A stretch of 64,000 nucleotides of DNA from Welwitschia mirabilis. Taxonomy: Eukaryota; Gnetophyta; Gnetopsida; Welwitschiales. Below are positions 35,560 to 47,398 of the stretch, one piece after another; within the stretch, counting starts at the first letter, position 1; the number at the start of each line of letters is the position of its first letter. Position numbers and translations under genes: made by a program. The notes below the pieces were generated by a model that worked only from the letters and a program-made list of their open reading frames with translations, had not been told where the DNA came from and did no database searches. The DNA is taken from contig JBOZIK010000001.1 of the NCBI GenBank assembly GCA_051453625.1, positions 27,923,081-27,987,080 on the forward strand. The letters run 5' to 3'.

Positions 35560-35990
35560 TCATCATCCCAGATCATGTGTTAATGATGCAATGAGAAGTT
35601 TCATAAAACGCTCTTCTTAAAAGTGGTGGACGTCCTCCATTATGTTATATCTCAATTATTACAACATCAATGGGGTAAAATGCTTTTTCAATTTGGATGA
35701 CTAGGTTCTTCATAATTCCTAATGGTTTCTTAATTAAGGTATCAGCTAAGTCCAAGATGATTGGTGTAGGTTCAACTCTGTTTTCTAATTTAAGTCTTTT
35801 ACATATGTGGAGAGGCATGATGTTTACACTTATTCCTATGTTAATCAAATCTTTTCAAATTAATTTATTTCCTTCTAAGATAACACTTATAGTTGTAGGC
35901 CCAGAGTCTTTAAATTTAGGCCATTTTTACGTGAATAAGCTAGAAAGAGATTGGGTAAGAAGAAAATTGCTAGGAATGATATATTTTTAA
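35560..35990 (-). pseudogene. Aspartic protease of host element
   Basis: The retropepsin-like protease cleaves the polyprotein. A 67-codon minus-strand open part (35848-35645) shows the active-site flap region NIGISVNIMPLHICKRL, then a LADTLIKKPLGI strand and IEKAFYPIDVVIIEI. The active-site Asp of D-[T/S/I]-G appears as Asn (35842-35834). The second conserved segment (GRPPLLRRAFYET) follows after a stop near 35640. The same region in family B copies gives a good internal comparison. Confidence 0.85.
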
Positions 35991-36507
35991 TTTTTTCTTA
36001 CTAAATCCTTTCATAACTTAGAATATTTAGGATTTTCTTACAAACATTTTCAAAAGGATAGGTTGATGTTAACTTCTAATATCAAATCTTTCAGGTGTTT
36101 AATAAAAGTATGGTTCATATTTAATCTATTAAGTTAAGAAGTGGATGGTTTCTTTCCTTTCTTTCCATATAAAGTATTTTCAATTGAGGCCTTAGTAGAT
36201 GATGTTGATGGAAGGTTATAAGAACCTAAAATTTATACATAATATTCCTCATTTATTTCATTATTTTTAAAAGTTGAAACCTCATGGATAGGAACTTTTG
36301 TATCTTTTTTACTTCTTGTTACTATCTTCAAATATCTCCTAACTTCATTTGGATTGGGCATAGGTTGAAATGTAAGAGAACCTTGTGGTCTTTGGTTAGC
36401 AAGCATTATTTGTTAAAGCATATTTACTGGGTTCTCAATGTTGCTATTAGTTTTCTCTTGCACTTTTCTCATCTCTTCTATGGATTCTCTAAGTGGATCA
36501 TTCTAAT

Positions 36508-36658
36508 NNNNNNNNNNNNNNNNNNNNNNNNNNNNNNNNNNNNNNNNNNNNNNNNNNNNNNNNNNNNNNNNNNNNNNNNNNNNNNNNNNNNNNNNNNNNN
36601 NNNNNNNNNNNNNNNNNNNNNNNNNNNNNNNNNNNNNNNNNNNNNNNNNNNNNNNNNN
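36508..36658. other. Assembly gap (151 N)
   Basis: Sized gap in the Gag linker downstream of the zinc knuckle. Confidence 0.95.
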
Positions 36659-37064
36659 TTCTTATAAGTTGGTAACAAAGGACATTCTTTTATTGAATGA
36701 AATTCATCTTCACAAATTTCACAATTTAAAGTTGTGTTTTCATTATTTTCTGCTTTTGTATCAACTATTATTTGTATATAATTCTCTAAAGTAGTAGTAA
36801 AATCTTTCATCAGGTTGGTTAAGTTATCCCTTTCTTCTTCCTTGTCATGTTTTACTTCTTTTAAATCTTTTAGAATTTGACCTATAATACAATTTACTTT
36901 AGTGGGTTAAGGTCAAGTTTGACTTATTTATATCAAATTTTCTAACACACTCCATTCATCATCTAGGCCTAAATTCAACAAGTTGCCTTCACAAGAAAAA
37001 TATACTAATTGCTTTATTGAAGCATTTAATCCACTATAAAAATAATCTACTAGCTTTTCTTTAT

Positions 37065-37524
37065 NNNNNNNNNNNNNNNNNNNNNNNNNNNNNNNNNNNN
37101 NNNNNNNNNNNNNNNNNNNNNNNNNNNNNNNNNNNNNNNNNNNNNNNNNNNNNNNNNNNNNNNNNNNNNNNNNNNNNNNNNNNNNNNNNNNNNNNNNNNN
37201 NNNNNNNNNNNNNNNNNNNNNNNNNNNNNNNNNNNNNNNNNNNNNNNNNNNNNNNNNNNNNNNNNNNNNNNNNNNNNNNNNNNNNNNNNNNNNNNNNNNN
37301 NNNNNNNNNNNNNNNNNNNNNNNNNNNNNNNNNNNNNNNNNNNNNNNNNNNNNNNNNNNNNNNNNNNNNNNNNNNNNNNNNNNNNNNNNNNNNNNNNNNN
37401 NNNNNNNNNNNNNNNNNNNNNNNNNNNNNNNNNNNNNNNNNNNNNNNNNNNNNNNNNNNNNNNNNNNNNNNNNNNNNNNNNNNNNNNNNNNNNNNNNNNN
37501 NNNNNNNNNNNNNNNNNNNNNNNN
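37065..37524. other. Assembly gap (460 N) with repeated flanks
   Basis: The ~55 bp before the gap (37010-37064) recur just after it (37525-37574) with about three differences. Both encode the same Gag segment, so the gap may be spurious or mark a small tandem duplication. Confidence 0.9.
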
Positions 37525-38351
37525 TTGTTGAAGCATTCAATCCACCATAAAAATAATCTACTAGCTTTTCTTTATGAAATTCATTAATAGGATTGGAATG
37601 AATAGTGATTATAAAACATTCATAGGCTATTGCATAATCCTCATGAGTTTGTTATTGAAAGTTGGTTACTTCTTTTCTTCTCTTCCTTATGGAACTCTCA
37701 TTCAAAAATCATTTAATAAAGATTTCTTACACTTGAATCCAAGATTTAAGACTTTTAACTAGAATAGTTTTAAGGCAAAATTTTTCTCTTCCTTTAAGTG
37801 TAAGTAAAAAAATAGTCATATAAGTATGTTCAATAATATGTTTCTTCCCATTTCCTAAGGTAAGCACAAGTTATTCAATGTCAGCTAAATGTTGACAATG
37901 GTCTTCATCTGGTTCCTTTAAAAAAGTTAGATAAGAACTTAATTTTCTTAATTCTATATCATATCTAAGAGGTAAATCAAAAGGTTTTAAATTTCATGTT
38001 TTCTATCTATAATTAAATCCCTAAGAGTAATGTTTTCATTTGAGGAAGAAGTTCCTATTACAATTGAAGTGTTAGATGAAGCAACTTTCTTTTATTTTTA
38101 TGACAATTTCAATACATTTGACATATTTAAAGAAACAATATGATCTACTTCTAGATAATAATTTTATTTTGTAAAATTTAATCCTAAAATAATAAAAGTA
38201 GAAAAATATTCTTCTTCAATTCTAGGAATTTGTATACCTGGGGTGTGCATATCTAGATTTAGCTCAAAGTCGAATAATCCTTTTTTGATGTTTTCTTCAA
38301 TTACGTTCTATTCTCTTTGATATTTTTTGTCTTTTTATCAAAATTCATCAT

Positions 38352-38425
38352 GTCTTTGCATGCTCAATCAATAAATAAATAATTTAAATAAAAAGTAATA
38401 TACTATCATTCATCTAGTCATGGAG
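38352..38425 (-). other. Host element leader, gag-proximal part
   Basis: Leader sequence just upstream of gag on the minus strand. It resembles 20425-20508 of the A1 leader and breaks off at a plus-strand LTR; the rest of the leader resumes at 50483. Confidence 0.7.
38421..38425. repeat. Target-site duplication, left copy (tggag)
   Basis: tggag precedes the LTR at 38426; tagag follows the LTR end at 50482. Four of five bases agree. Counting the site once makes the leader align continuously with the A1 leader at 20420-20460. Confidence 0.75.
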
Positions 38426-39499
38426 TGTTGCATTGCTAATTTATGGTTATTTGATGGGTTTTATAAGTCGTTTTACAAGACTTTTACATAGGTTTTAGTG
38501 CAAATTCTGATGATTTTTTAAACATAAGAGGAAATCTTTAAAAAGTTTAGATATTATCCAAATTTGACGCATTTAAAGCACTTACCAGAGAATAGAGCAT
38601 TTCATGAAAAGATTACTACGTTTCTTCTAAAAAAGGGTGTTAAAGAAGACTATCATCCCTTACGTCATCCACACGATAGGCAAGATGATAAATGCCTAGG
38701 TGGATGACTGAGTCATCACTTTTGAAATATTTTGTAATAGTCTGTCATCCCCCTTGTTGTCTAGATGAGTCCAGATGACACTGCCATGTAATTATCACTG
38801 ATATATTCTCTCAGCTATTTTGTCTATTTTTGAGTTGTAAATGAGCATGTGTAACTACACCTTCTGTCTATCTATTTTAGTTGTATTTCCTATAAATACG
38901 GCCCCCCCCTACTCTCCTTTCTTATCTTCGATGCACCAGATATTTTCATGACAGAAGAGTGAAGGACGAGAGATCTATCTTGACAATTATAAAAACATGA
39001 GGACCTAGTAGAGGGCTAAGTATCTTCTATTGAGATCCGAATATGTTGTAATTCAAATATTATTACTGCTTTAATATAAATATTGGTATTATTTAATACT
39101 TATATTTATTTGTATTATAGAATTTCTTATGTCCCTTATAGTCTAATATTATCTTAGATCTTATGATAATTTCTTGGATGATATAGATTATCAAGGGTAG
39201 CTCTTGTTAGGGCTGGAAAGCAAGTAGGATTAGGATTTATTTACATTACATGTTATTTTAGATTGTATTTTGCACTTTACATGCTAGTTTATTTTCTTGA
39301 ATCGCTATTCATTATTTCCAGTTATTAGATTTAATTACAAAAGCAATCTGAATCTCTTTATAGATAGACTTCAATGAGATATGATATTTTGGATTACTCT
39401 CATTATTTTAGTGTGTTGTATTATGCATAATATCTATTTTAATTATTAATGAAAAAATCTTTTTAAATGTAAAGTATGCATAAATGCACACTAGAACCA
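38426..39499 (+). mobile_element. LTR B1
   Basis: TGTTGCATTGCTAATTTATGG to …GCACACTAGAACCA. TATA box tataaata at 38891-38898, followed by a C-run. Palindromes lie at 38650-38690 (tcatccctta…gataggcaagatgata) and 38741-38780. A primer-binding site follows. Confidence 0.88.
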
Positions 39500-39501
39500 A
39501 T

Positions 39502-40031
39502 TGGCACCATTGCTAGGGAAGATTATCAAGGAGTATAAAGGTTATCATCATTTAGATAAGTATATCAGTTATATGTCTATTCAGTGTTGTATTTTATTAG
39601 ATCTATAGGTTTTCTGTGTACTATTTTTTTAGTTTTCATCTTTCAGTATTTGTTTGCTATTAAAATGTGTGGTTGTCACCTCTATTATCCCCATAATAGA
39701 TAGGACGATAGTGTGATATTTTAGTCTTTAGTTCTTATTTTTGGATTTTAACTTTTCTCTTCAATAAGTTACTCCATTGTCTTCTGTTATGTCCAGATGA
39801 TCAGAGAGATGATAGACATTTTTCTATGTTTTTTTGCTTTCTATTTGTGTTTTAATTCTATTTTCTATTTTCTATTTTCTATTTGTGTTTCAATTCTATT
39901 TTCTATTTTCTATTTTCTATTTTCTATTTTCTATGTGTGTCATTTCTTCTGTCATGCAGACAATAGACAGGACAACAGTCTATTATTTTTTGATCTGTTT
40001 CTATTATTTTTTACTTGCAAGATACTATGAT
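39502..40031 (+). other. Primer-binding site and leader, family B copy 1
   Basis: TGGCACCATTGCTAGGGA at 39502 is the best-preserved tRNA-Asp-type site. The leader contains palindromes near 39672-39718, 39790-39818 and 39950-39980, and the 7-bp tandem repeat listed separately. Confidence 0.8.
39840..39937 (+). repeat. (TTTTCTA)n heptamer repeat
   Basis: Two runs of the 7-bp unit ttttcta (three and about six units) separated by tttgtgtttcaattc, which itself appears twice. Related but shorter runs occur in the other family B leaders (45000-45100, 55730-55830). Confidence 0.85.
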
Positions 40032-41640
40032 ATGATAAATTTGGAGAAGAAATATCTCAGAGAAAAAAAGGTGATAGAATAGAATCTCAAAGAAGGACTA
40101 GTAAACATAGAGTTAGAAGAACAATCTCCAAGTACACTCAATCCTCCTTCTGAATTTATTTTTTCTGAATCTGATTTTTTTAACAAAAAACCTATAGAAG
40201 GAGAAGATCAGCCTACAATGTTAAGTTCTTCCCAAAAATAAAAACAAGTTATAGGATCTTCTACCCCTAATGCCAACTTTACCCTTAAATAACTATTAGC
40301 CAATAAAAATAAAGAAATACAAACACCATTTAACATACCTTTGGAAATAATGTAGAACTTAAAGATTTACATGTTATCTAACTTTTAGTGAAGAAGAGGA
40401 TGATGACCCCATTCAATACATTGGAGACGTTAAGAAACTTATCCTTACCTTAGAAAATGGAAAGAAAGAAATTATAGATAGAATCTACATGGTGATCTTT
40501 CTCATGACTTTAAAAGGTAGGGCAAAACTTTGGCTTAAAACATCACCCCACAAAATCCTCAAAACATGGGATCAAATTCTGGAAAATTTTATAAAAAGAT
40601 TCATGAATGAAGAAATTGTAAGGAAAATAAAAAGGGAGATAACAAATTTTTAACAAAATCCAAATGAAAACTATGCCTCCACATATGAACGTTTCTTTGT
40701 CACAATCCACTATAACCTAGTAGATACTTTTTCAAAGGTAGAACAATAAAACTACTTTTATAGTGGATTAACTCCTTACACAAAATAACTTATAGGCTTT
40801 TCTTATAGAGGAAACCTTTTGAACCTTACCTTAGATGATGCTTAGACAAAACTAGAAGAAATTGTGGAGGTGAGTAAAACTTGGTCAACTTAAAGAAAAT
40901 CAAATGATAGGCTAACTTATTAAGGGATTAAAACAAGTGAAGTAAAAAGAGGTAGAAGATAACCTTACAAATCCTATCAGGGAATTTATAATAACCTTAG
41001 AAAAATACACAAAAATGATTTTAGATGCTAAAAATGCCATCGAGAGAAATGTTGTGCAAACATGTGATTTATGTGAGGACAACTATCATGTTACTAAAAA
41101 TTATCCTCTTTTACCAACTTACAAAGAAAGAAACTGAGAGAAAGTTTTTGCTTTTAATCAACCATCTCAAAACTTCCAAAACTAAAACCAAGCACAATAT
41201 AGGTTGAACCCTTATTTCCAAAATCATCAACCTTTTAGAAACCAAAAAAAATATTACCAACCAAGTTCATCTAACTTTCAATTTCAAATGATTAAATTAC
41301 AAACTCTATATATAAGATGAGAAAAACACAAGAGGAAACAAATGCTAAAATAGATAACTTGGTTAGTGTACTTCAATAAACTTTATTGCCAAATCAAAGA
41401 GCTCTGACAAGAAGTAAGAAAAAAACAAACCCTCATCCATGTAAATCCTTCACATCCCAAAACAATTAAGAGGAAGAAGAAGATGACATTAAAATTTTAG
41501 ATGATTACCACTTCCCTTCCCTTGGTAAGAAGAAAAAGAAAAATCCAACTACCCTTTAGCTTAATAGGATTAACAACAACTCAACTTTTAATGATCATTT
41601 AAAATCCTTAATGAAAATGTGAGCATAAGTCTTTATTTTT
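40032..41640 (+). pseudogene. Gag, family B copy 1
   Basis: Start ATG 40032 (MINLEKKYLREKK, basic), then an EEQSPS segment, a LLANKNKEIQTPF piece near 40300, and the core domain at about 40490-40800 (IFLMTLKGRAKLWLK, ILKTWDQI, FIKRFMNEE, STYERFFVTIHYN). The zinc knuckle at 41063-41104 keeps C, C and H but has Tyr for the last Cys. A basic Asn/Gln-rich linker and an acid patch follow. Several frameshifts and stops; dead copy. Order and spacing match the copies at 45111 and 55846. Confidence 0.85.
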
Positions 41641-41759
41641 GGAATGTTTTACAAGAGAATTTAGGGTATGCAAAACTGTGAAAATACTTGATAAGAAGAA
41701 AACAAAAACGAGTCATTCCTAGTAAGGTCCTTCTTATCCAATACCTCATGAACCTAGTA

Positions 41760-42249
41760 ATGCAAAAATCACTAAAATTTAAAGATTTAGAAGTAGCAAT
41801 AGTGAATGTTACATTAGATGGAAACAAAAAAAAAAAAGAAAATCTTTGATTGATATGGGAGTGAGTGTTAGTATTATGCCACTTTATATTTGTAAGAGGT
41901 TTGATTTAGAAAATAGAATAGAGCCTATCTTGATTGTCTTAGAATTAGCAGATACATAAATTAAGAAACCGTTAGATGTCATTAAAGATTTGAAAATTAA
42001 AATAGAAGATGCTTGCTACCCCATTGATGTGATTATTATGAAAGTTAAGAATGATAGAGGATATCCTTTACTTCTAGGTAGAGCCTTTTATGCAACAACT
42101 AACTGCATCATTGATACAAGAAAAGGAACACTGAAATGTCATTTAGGCAATAGAACTTTTATAATTAGAGTTTTTGATGCAGCTGAAAAAGATTTAGGTG
42201 ATGATGATATGAACATTGATGAGAATGTCAAACTTACTTTATTTGTATG
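41760..42249 (+). pseudogene. Protease, family B copy 1
   Basis: The active site reads D-M-G (41852-41860), followed by SIMPLYICKRF, and by an 86-codon open piece (41990-42247) with CYPIDVIIMKV and YPLLLGRAFYATTNCIIDTRKG. It is the best-kept half of the protease in this copy, but stops separate the pieces. It continues toward the conserved tail. Confidence 0.85.
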
Positions 42250-42414
42250 ACATCATCTAGAAAGAGAAATGTAACCAAGTAAACATGTTCTTTGTGATGA
42301 TCAACTTGAGAAAGAGAAAGAAAAGAAACCTTATAAGTTTAAGGAAGTCTAACTTATCAAGAAAATCATAAGGGAGATTATCCATTTCATAAGCTAAAAA
42401 GTAAAAATCATAAC

Positions 42415-42702
42415 ATGAATTTGAAAAAGACAAATGTTTCCAATGGGCATAAAGGTAATTTTCTTTGTAATGTTCCTTTTGCATTTTATAAAAATCTATC
42501 ATCCAAATTACCTTTTCTCTTCCCTTTGAATTTCAAAATCTATACTTTAATATGGTGTCATAAAGTGCTCTCCATTACTCCTCTCTTTATCCAATTGATT
42601 TTACTAGGAAATAATTACACATCTCTTATGTTCTATCAATTGGTAAATTTCTAGTTTAGGCCATACTTCTCTAAAAAACTTAAGACCACTATAGATCCTT
42701 GA
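42415..42702 (+). pseudogene. Conserved C-terminal tail, family B copy 1
   Basis: A 79-codon open frame at 42415 with GHKGNFLCNVPFAFYKNL, then WCHKVLSITPLFIQL, then NNYTSLMFYQLVNF. The same tail follows protease at 47560, 58260 and 63319, and ends the unrecognised frame at 31010. It resembles neither RT nor integrase. In the best copy it is fused in frame behind protease. Confidence 0.65.
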
Positions 42703-43245
42703 TTTTTCCCTTCTTTCTTTTTAATGAAGGTGTGTTTTTGACTTTAGATTTGAATAAAATTTTGCTTACTCTATTGTTTTCTTTTTATTTTTCAGTTTTT
42801 AGCATCTCTATTTTTATTTTTTAATTTCTATTTTTGTTTTTGTTGCAGTATTACCTTCTATTTCTATAAAAATAAATGGTCATCTCCTCTGTCATTCCCA
42901 TGACAAGGTGGATGACGATCCCTTTTTATTATTTTTTTGTTTTTGTTGATCTTTCTATGTTCTATTTCTTTTTATGCCATCCTCTATATCGATAGTAATA
43001 AAAATACTGATTTTTGTTTTTTATTATTTGGGAAAATACATTTTTATGGCTTTATTAAGGTTTTTGACTTGACTAATTGAGAATTATAGGAAGCAAATGG
43101 GTAAAACTTGGAATTTCATGAGCAAATCTTCTGAATTTTCTCTTATCCTTTTCCTTTAAAAGATTATTTGGCATTACTTAATCATCTTTCAAACTTGACT
43201 TATGTATTTATTTCCATAACTAGTCTTTTAACTTGGGCATATTAG
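42703..43245 (+). other. Leader-like DNA and integrase stub, family B copy 1
   Basis: T-rich leader-like sequence with palindromes at 42878-42922 replaces pol. A short integrase C-terminal stub follows at about 43022-43110 (FYGFIKVFDL…EANG). The copy then runs into a gap. No RT is present. Confidence 0.6.
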
Positions 43246-43345
43246 NNNNNNNNNNNNNNNNNNNNNNNNNNNNNNNNNNNNNNNNNNNNNNNNNNNNNNN
43301 NNNNNNNNNNNNNNNNNNNNNNNNNNNNNNNNNNNNNNNNNNNNN
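43246..43345. other. Assembly gap (100 N)
   Basis: Gap of unknown size. Left side is the 3' half of a plus-strand family B copy; right side is minus-strand gag/protease-linker sequence. Confidence 0.95.
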
Positions 43346-43570
43346 GATTAAAGCTTTCAGATGTTTAACAAAGATAGGATTTGTAATTAACTGATCAAGT
43401 CAAGGAGTAAATGGTTTCTTTTCTTTATTTTCTTATGAAGTATTTTTAGTGGAGGCTTTAGTGGATGATTTTGATAAAAGGTTGTATGAAACTAAAATTT
43501 CTACATCATCTTCCTCATTTATTTTATTATTTTTATAAGTTAAACCCTCATATGTAAGAGGTGTTATATC
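43346..43570 (-). mobile_element. Orphan minus-strand gag-protease linker fragment
   Basis: It matches host element positions ca. 36085-36295 in the same (minus) orientation, including …tcaggtgtttaa…, tggatgatgttgatg-like and tcctcatttatttyattattttt phrases. It sits between the gap and LTR B2, where no minus-strand sequence is expected. It comes either from a second family A element or from a wrong join at the gap. Confidence 0.7.
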
Positions 43571-44632
43571 TATTCCACTACCAATTTATGATTATTTGAT
43601 GGGTTTTATGAGTTGTTTTACAGGACTTTTCTATAGGTTTTAGTGCAAATCTGAGGATTTTAGAGTTGCAAGAGGAAATCTCAGAAACGTGAATGTATTA
43701 TCCAAATTTAATGCATTTAAAGCACTTTCCAGTGAATAGATCTCTTTATGACAAAATAGCTAAGTTTCTCCTCAAGAAAGACATTAAATAAGACCATCGT
43801 CCTCTCAATCATCCACATGATAGGTAGGAAGATGATCTTGATATGGACTATTAAGTCATCGCTTTTGGAGATATTTTGTAATATATCCTCATCCCCACTG
43901 TCATCTGGAAGATAGCTCGGATGACAATGACATGTAAGTATCACTGATAGATTCTCTTAGCTATTTTGTCTATTTTTGAGTGCCTAATGAGTGTGCATAA
44001 CTGCACCTTCTATTTGTCCATTTCTATTGTATTTCCTATAAATAAGATTCTTCTTCTACTCTCCTTTCCATCTTCAATGAACCAGATATTCTTATGATAG
44101 AAGAGAAAAGGGTGGGAGATCCATCTTTATGAGTTACAGAAAGATGAGCACTTGGTAGAGTGTTATTACTTCTATTGAGGCCTAGCTATTTTATAACCCG
44201 GATGAACATTTTTCTTTTAATATAAATTTTTGTCTTATTTATATTTGCATTGTAGATATTCTTGTAACCCTTATAATTTAATGTTGCCAAAGATCTAGTG
44301 ACAATTTCTTAGGTAATGTAGATTATTAAGGGCATCTCTTATTAGGGCTGAAAGGCAAGTGAAGTTAAGGCATTTACATTGCATGTTAGATTAGATTACA
44401 TCTTGCACCTTGTATGTTAGTTTTATTTACTTGCATTATTATTTATCATTTCTAATTCAAGAATTATTTTGCCAAAGAAACTTGAGTATTCTTTATGAAT
44501 ACACTTCAATGAGATACGACATTTGGATCACTCCCATTATTCTAGCATGTTGTATTACGCATAAAATCTATTTTAATTATTAATGATGAAATTTATTTGA
44601 ATGTAAAGCATGCGGAACTACATACTACAATA
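43571..44632 (+). mobile_element. LTR B2
   Basis: 1062 bp, from TATTCCACTACCAATTTATG (decayed TG) to …CATACTACAATA. TATA box tataaata at 44037-44044. Palindromes at 43795-43835 and 43888-43925. A primer-binding site follows. Confidence 0.85.
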
Positions 44633-44635
44633 AAT

Positions 44636-45110
44636 TGGTGCCATTGCTGAAGAAGGCTATCAAAGGAGTACAAAGGTTATCATCATTCAGATAAGTATTC
44701 TAGTTATTTGTGTGTTTGGCATTCTAAGTTTATTAGGAATTTACGGATTTTCGTAGTGTTTTCTGTATGCTATAGTTTCTACTTTTTAGATTTTTGTTTT
44801 CTATTATAAAAAGTATGGTCATCTCCACTGTTGTTCCCACAACAAATGATATGATAATGATTTTTAATTTTTAGTTTATTTTTTATTTTTTCTATAATAA
44901 ATTAACCTCTATCATCTCTTTAGATGTCCGAATGATGATCTAGATGATAGACTTTTTTCTATGTTTTCTGCATTCTATTTGCATTTCAGTTCTACTTTTG
45001 TTTTTCTATTTTCTGAGTTACATCATCTCTTCTATCATCTGGACGATAGATAAAACAATAATATATCATTTTCTGATCCATTTTCTATTGTTTTCTATTT
45101 GTAGGATGTT
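44636..45110 (+). other. Primer-binding site and leader, family B copy 2
   Basis: TGGTGCCATTGCTGAAGA at 44636. The leader holds palindromes at 44818-44855, 44913-44952 and 45023-45062 and short ttttcta-like repeats. Confidence 0.75.
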
Positions 45111-46760
45111 ATGATAGGGTAAATCCAAAGAAGAAATACCTCAGAGAAAAGAAACTAATAGAACATAATCACAAAGAAGGACTAGCAATCTTAGAAAAAG
45201 AGATGGAAGAACAATCTCCAAGTGCATTCAATCCTTCTTCTGAATTTATTTTTTCTGAATTTAATTCCTTTAACAAAAAACCTATAGAAGAAGAAGACTA
45301 ACCTACAATGTCAAGTGCTTCTTGAAAATAAAAACAAGTCATAGGATCTTCTATCCCTAATGCAAACCTCACCCATAAAGAACTATTAGCCAACAAAAAT
45401 AGAGATATTCAAAATCTATTTGACCTACCTTCAGGGGATGATGTAAAGCTTAAGAATAAACATGCTTATCCAACCTTTAGTGGAGAAGACAATGAGGATC
45501 CCATTTAACATATTGCAGATATTGAACAACTTATCCTCACCTCAATAAATGGGAAGAAAAGAATAACAAATAGAATATACATGATGATATTTCCCATAAC
45601 TTTAAAAGGTAAGGCCAAATTATGGCTAAGAACATTACCTCACAAAAGCCTCAAAACATGGGAGCAAGTCTAGAAAACCTTTATAGAAAGATTCATGAGC
45701 AAAAAAACTATAAGAAAAAGAAAGATAAAGGTAGAAAATTTTTAACAAAATCCAACTGAAGACTATTCCTTCACATATGAGCATTTCTTTATTACAATCC
45801 ACTCTAATCCACTATATGCTTTTTTAAAAGAAGACCAGCTTAACTACTTTTGTAGTGGATTGATTCCATACACAAAAAAATTATAGATTTTTCTTGTGGA
45901 GGAAACCTTTTAAACCTTACCTTAAATGAAGCTTGAAAAAAATTAGAATAAATTGTGAAGGTTAACAAAACTTTATTAACACCAGAAGAAAATCAAATGG
46001 TAGATCAACTTATCAAAGGGTTAAAGCAAGTGAAGTAAAAAGAGGTAGAAGTCAATCCTATGAATCTTATAAGGGAATTTACAAAAACTTTAGAGAAGTA
46101 TAGAGAAATAATTTTGGATGCCAAAAATGCCAATGAGAGAAATGTTGTGCAATCTTGTGATTTATGTGAGGATAACTATGATGTTATCAAAATTTGTCCT
46201 CTTTTACCAACCTATAAAGAGAGAATCTAAAAGAAAGTTCTTATTTTTAATAAATCATCTTGAAACTTCCAAAACCAAAACCAAGCACAACATAGGTTAA
46301 ACCCTTATTTCTAAAACAATCATCAACCTTTTAGAAACTAAAACACTTATTACCAACCAAGTTTATCTAACTTTTAATAGCCAAATGATCCTTTTGTAGA
46401 CTCTATAGATGAAATGAGAAAAACACAAGAGGCAACGAATGCTAAAATAGATAACTTGGTTAGTATCCTTCGATAAACTTTTTTGGTAAACCAATAATCT
46501 CAAAGAGCTTTAACCGCACAACCTTTATCCAACCCAAATAAGGTAAGAATGAATTATAAGGTTGTAACAAGAAGTGACCAAGAAACAAACCTCCTTCATG
46601 TGAATCATCCACCTCCCATAATAACGAAGAGGAAGAGGAAGATGATGTTGAAATTTTAGATGATTACCACTTTTCTTCCCTTGACAAGAAGAAGAAGAAA
46701 AATCTAACTACCTAATGGCTTGATAGGCTTAATAACAACTTAACTTTCAATGATCAATTA
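45111..46760 (+). pseudogene. Gag, family B copy 2
   Basis: The ATG at 45111 is followed almost at once by a stop, and a one-base shift restores the frame (NPKKKYLREKK). Next come an EEQSPSAFNPSSEF segment, LPSGDDVKLKNKHAYPTFSGED (split by frames), and the core at 45575-45850 (IYMMIFPITLKGKAKLWLR, SLKTWEQV, FTYEHFFITIHSNP). The zinc knuckle at 46156-46197 keeps three Cys but has Asp for His. A coil-like segment near 46405-46480 and an acid patch follow. Non-functional. Confidence 0.85.
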
Positions 46761-46879
46761 AAAGCTTTAATGAAAAATGTAAGCATAAGTCTTTCTTTTT
46801 GAAAAGTTTTACAAGCAAATTCAAGGTATGTAAAACTATGAAAAGATTAGATAAGAAGAAAACAAAAAAGAGTCATTTC

Positions 46880-47398
46880 TAGTAAGGTCTTTCTTACCCA
46901 ATCCCTTACAAACTTAGTATTGCAAAAATCACCAAAATTTAAAGATCTAGAAGTAGCAGTAGTGAATGTTACAATAGAGGGAAATAGAAAAATAAGGAAA
47001 GCATTAATTGACATTGGAGCAAGCGTGAATAGTATGTCAATTGACATTTGTAAGAGGCTTGTTTTAGAAGATAGAATAAAGCCTACCTCGGTTATCTTAG
47101 AATTATTTGATATATAAATCAAGAGACCATTATGCATCATTAAAAATTTGGCAATTCAAATAGAAGAGGCTTGCTACCCCATTGATGTGATTATCATGGA
47201 AGTTAATCATAATAGAGGATATCCTTTACTTCTAGATAGAACCTTTTGTGCAGCAGCCCACTACATCATTGATATGAGAAAATAAATAATGAAGTATAGA
47301 ACTTTCATGATTAGGGTTTTTGATGCAGCTACGAAGGATATGGGTGATAATAAGGTAAACACTAAAAATAATGTCAAACCCACTTTATTTTTGCAACA
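46880..47398 (+). pseudogene. Protease, family B copy 2
   Basis: A 65-codon open piece (46920-47114) runs LEVAVVNVTIEGNRKIRKALIDIGASVNSM with an intact D-I-G active site (47010-47018). After a stop the second half continues: CYPIDVIIMEV, YPLLL and a CIID-like region disturbed by deletions near 47285-47300. It continues into the tail. Confidence 0.87.

Larger units (their letters stand above)
36120..38351 (-). pseudogene. Gag of host element (with two gaps)
   Basis: It starts at ATG 38351 (basic KKTKNIKEN, then a LDMHTPGIQIPRIEEE segment near 38255-38220). The core gag domain runs 37960-36928 with LTLKGREKF, SWIQV and HEDYAIAYE, continues through KEKLVDYFYSGLNAS, and ends before a zinc knuckle at 36723-36682. 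That knuckle reads C-X2-C-X4-H-X4-C (CEICEDEFHSIKEC) and is the only fully intact one in the window. Gag would assemble the particle and bind RNA. Frameshifts and stops are present. Gaps lie at 37065-37524 and 36508-36658. The linker to protease fills 36500-36000. Confidence 0.85.

Noticed and set aside
36928-37550. Long open frames across 37065-37524
   Set aside because: Mostly N; only the minus-strand Gag part outside the gap is real.
41633-41827. 64-codon minus-strand frame, and its relative at 46847-47140
   Set aside because: Both are antisense to the gag-protease junction of family B; similarity between them only reflects the shared element.
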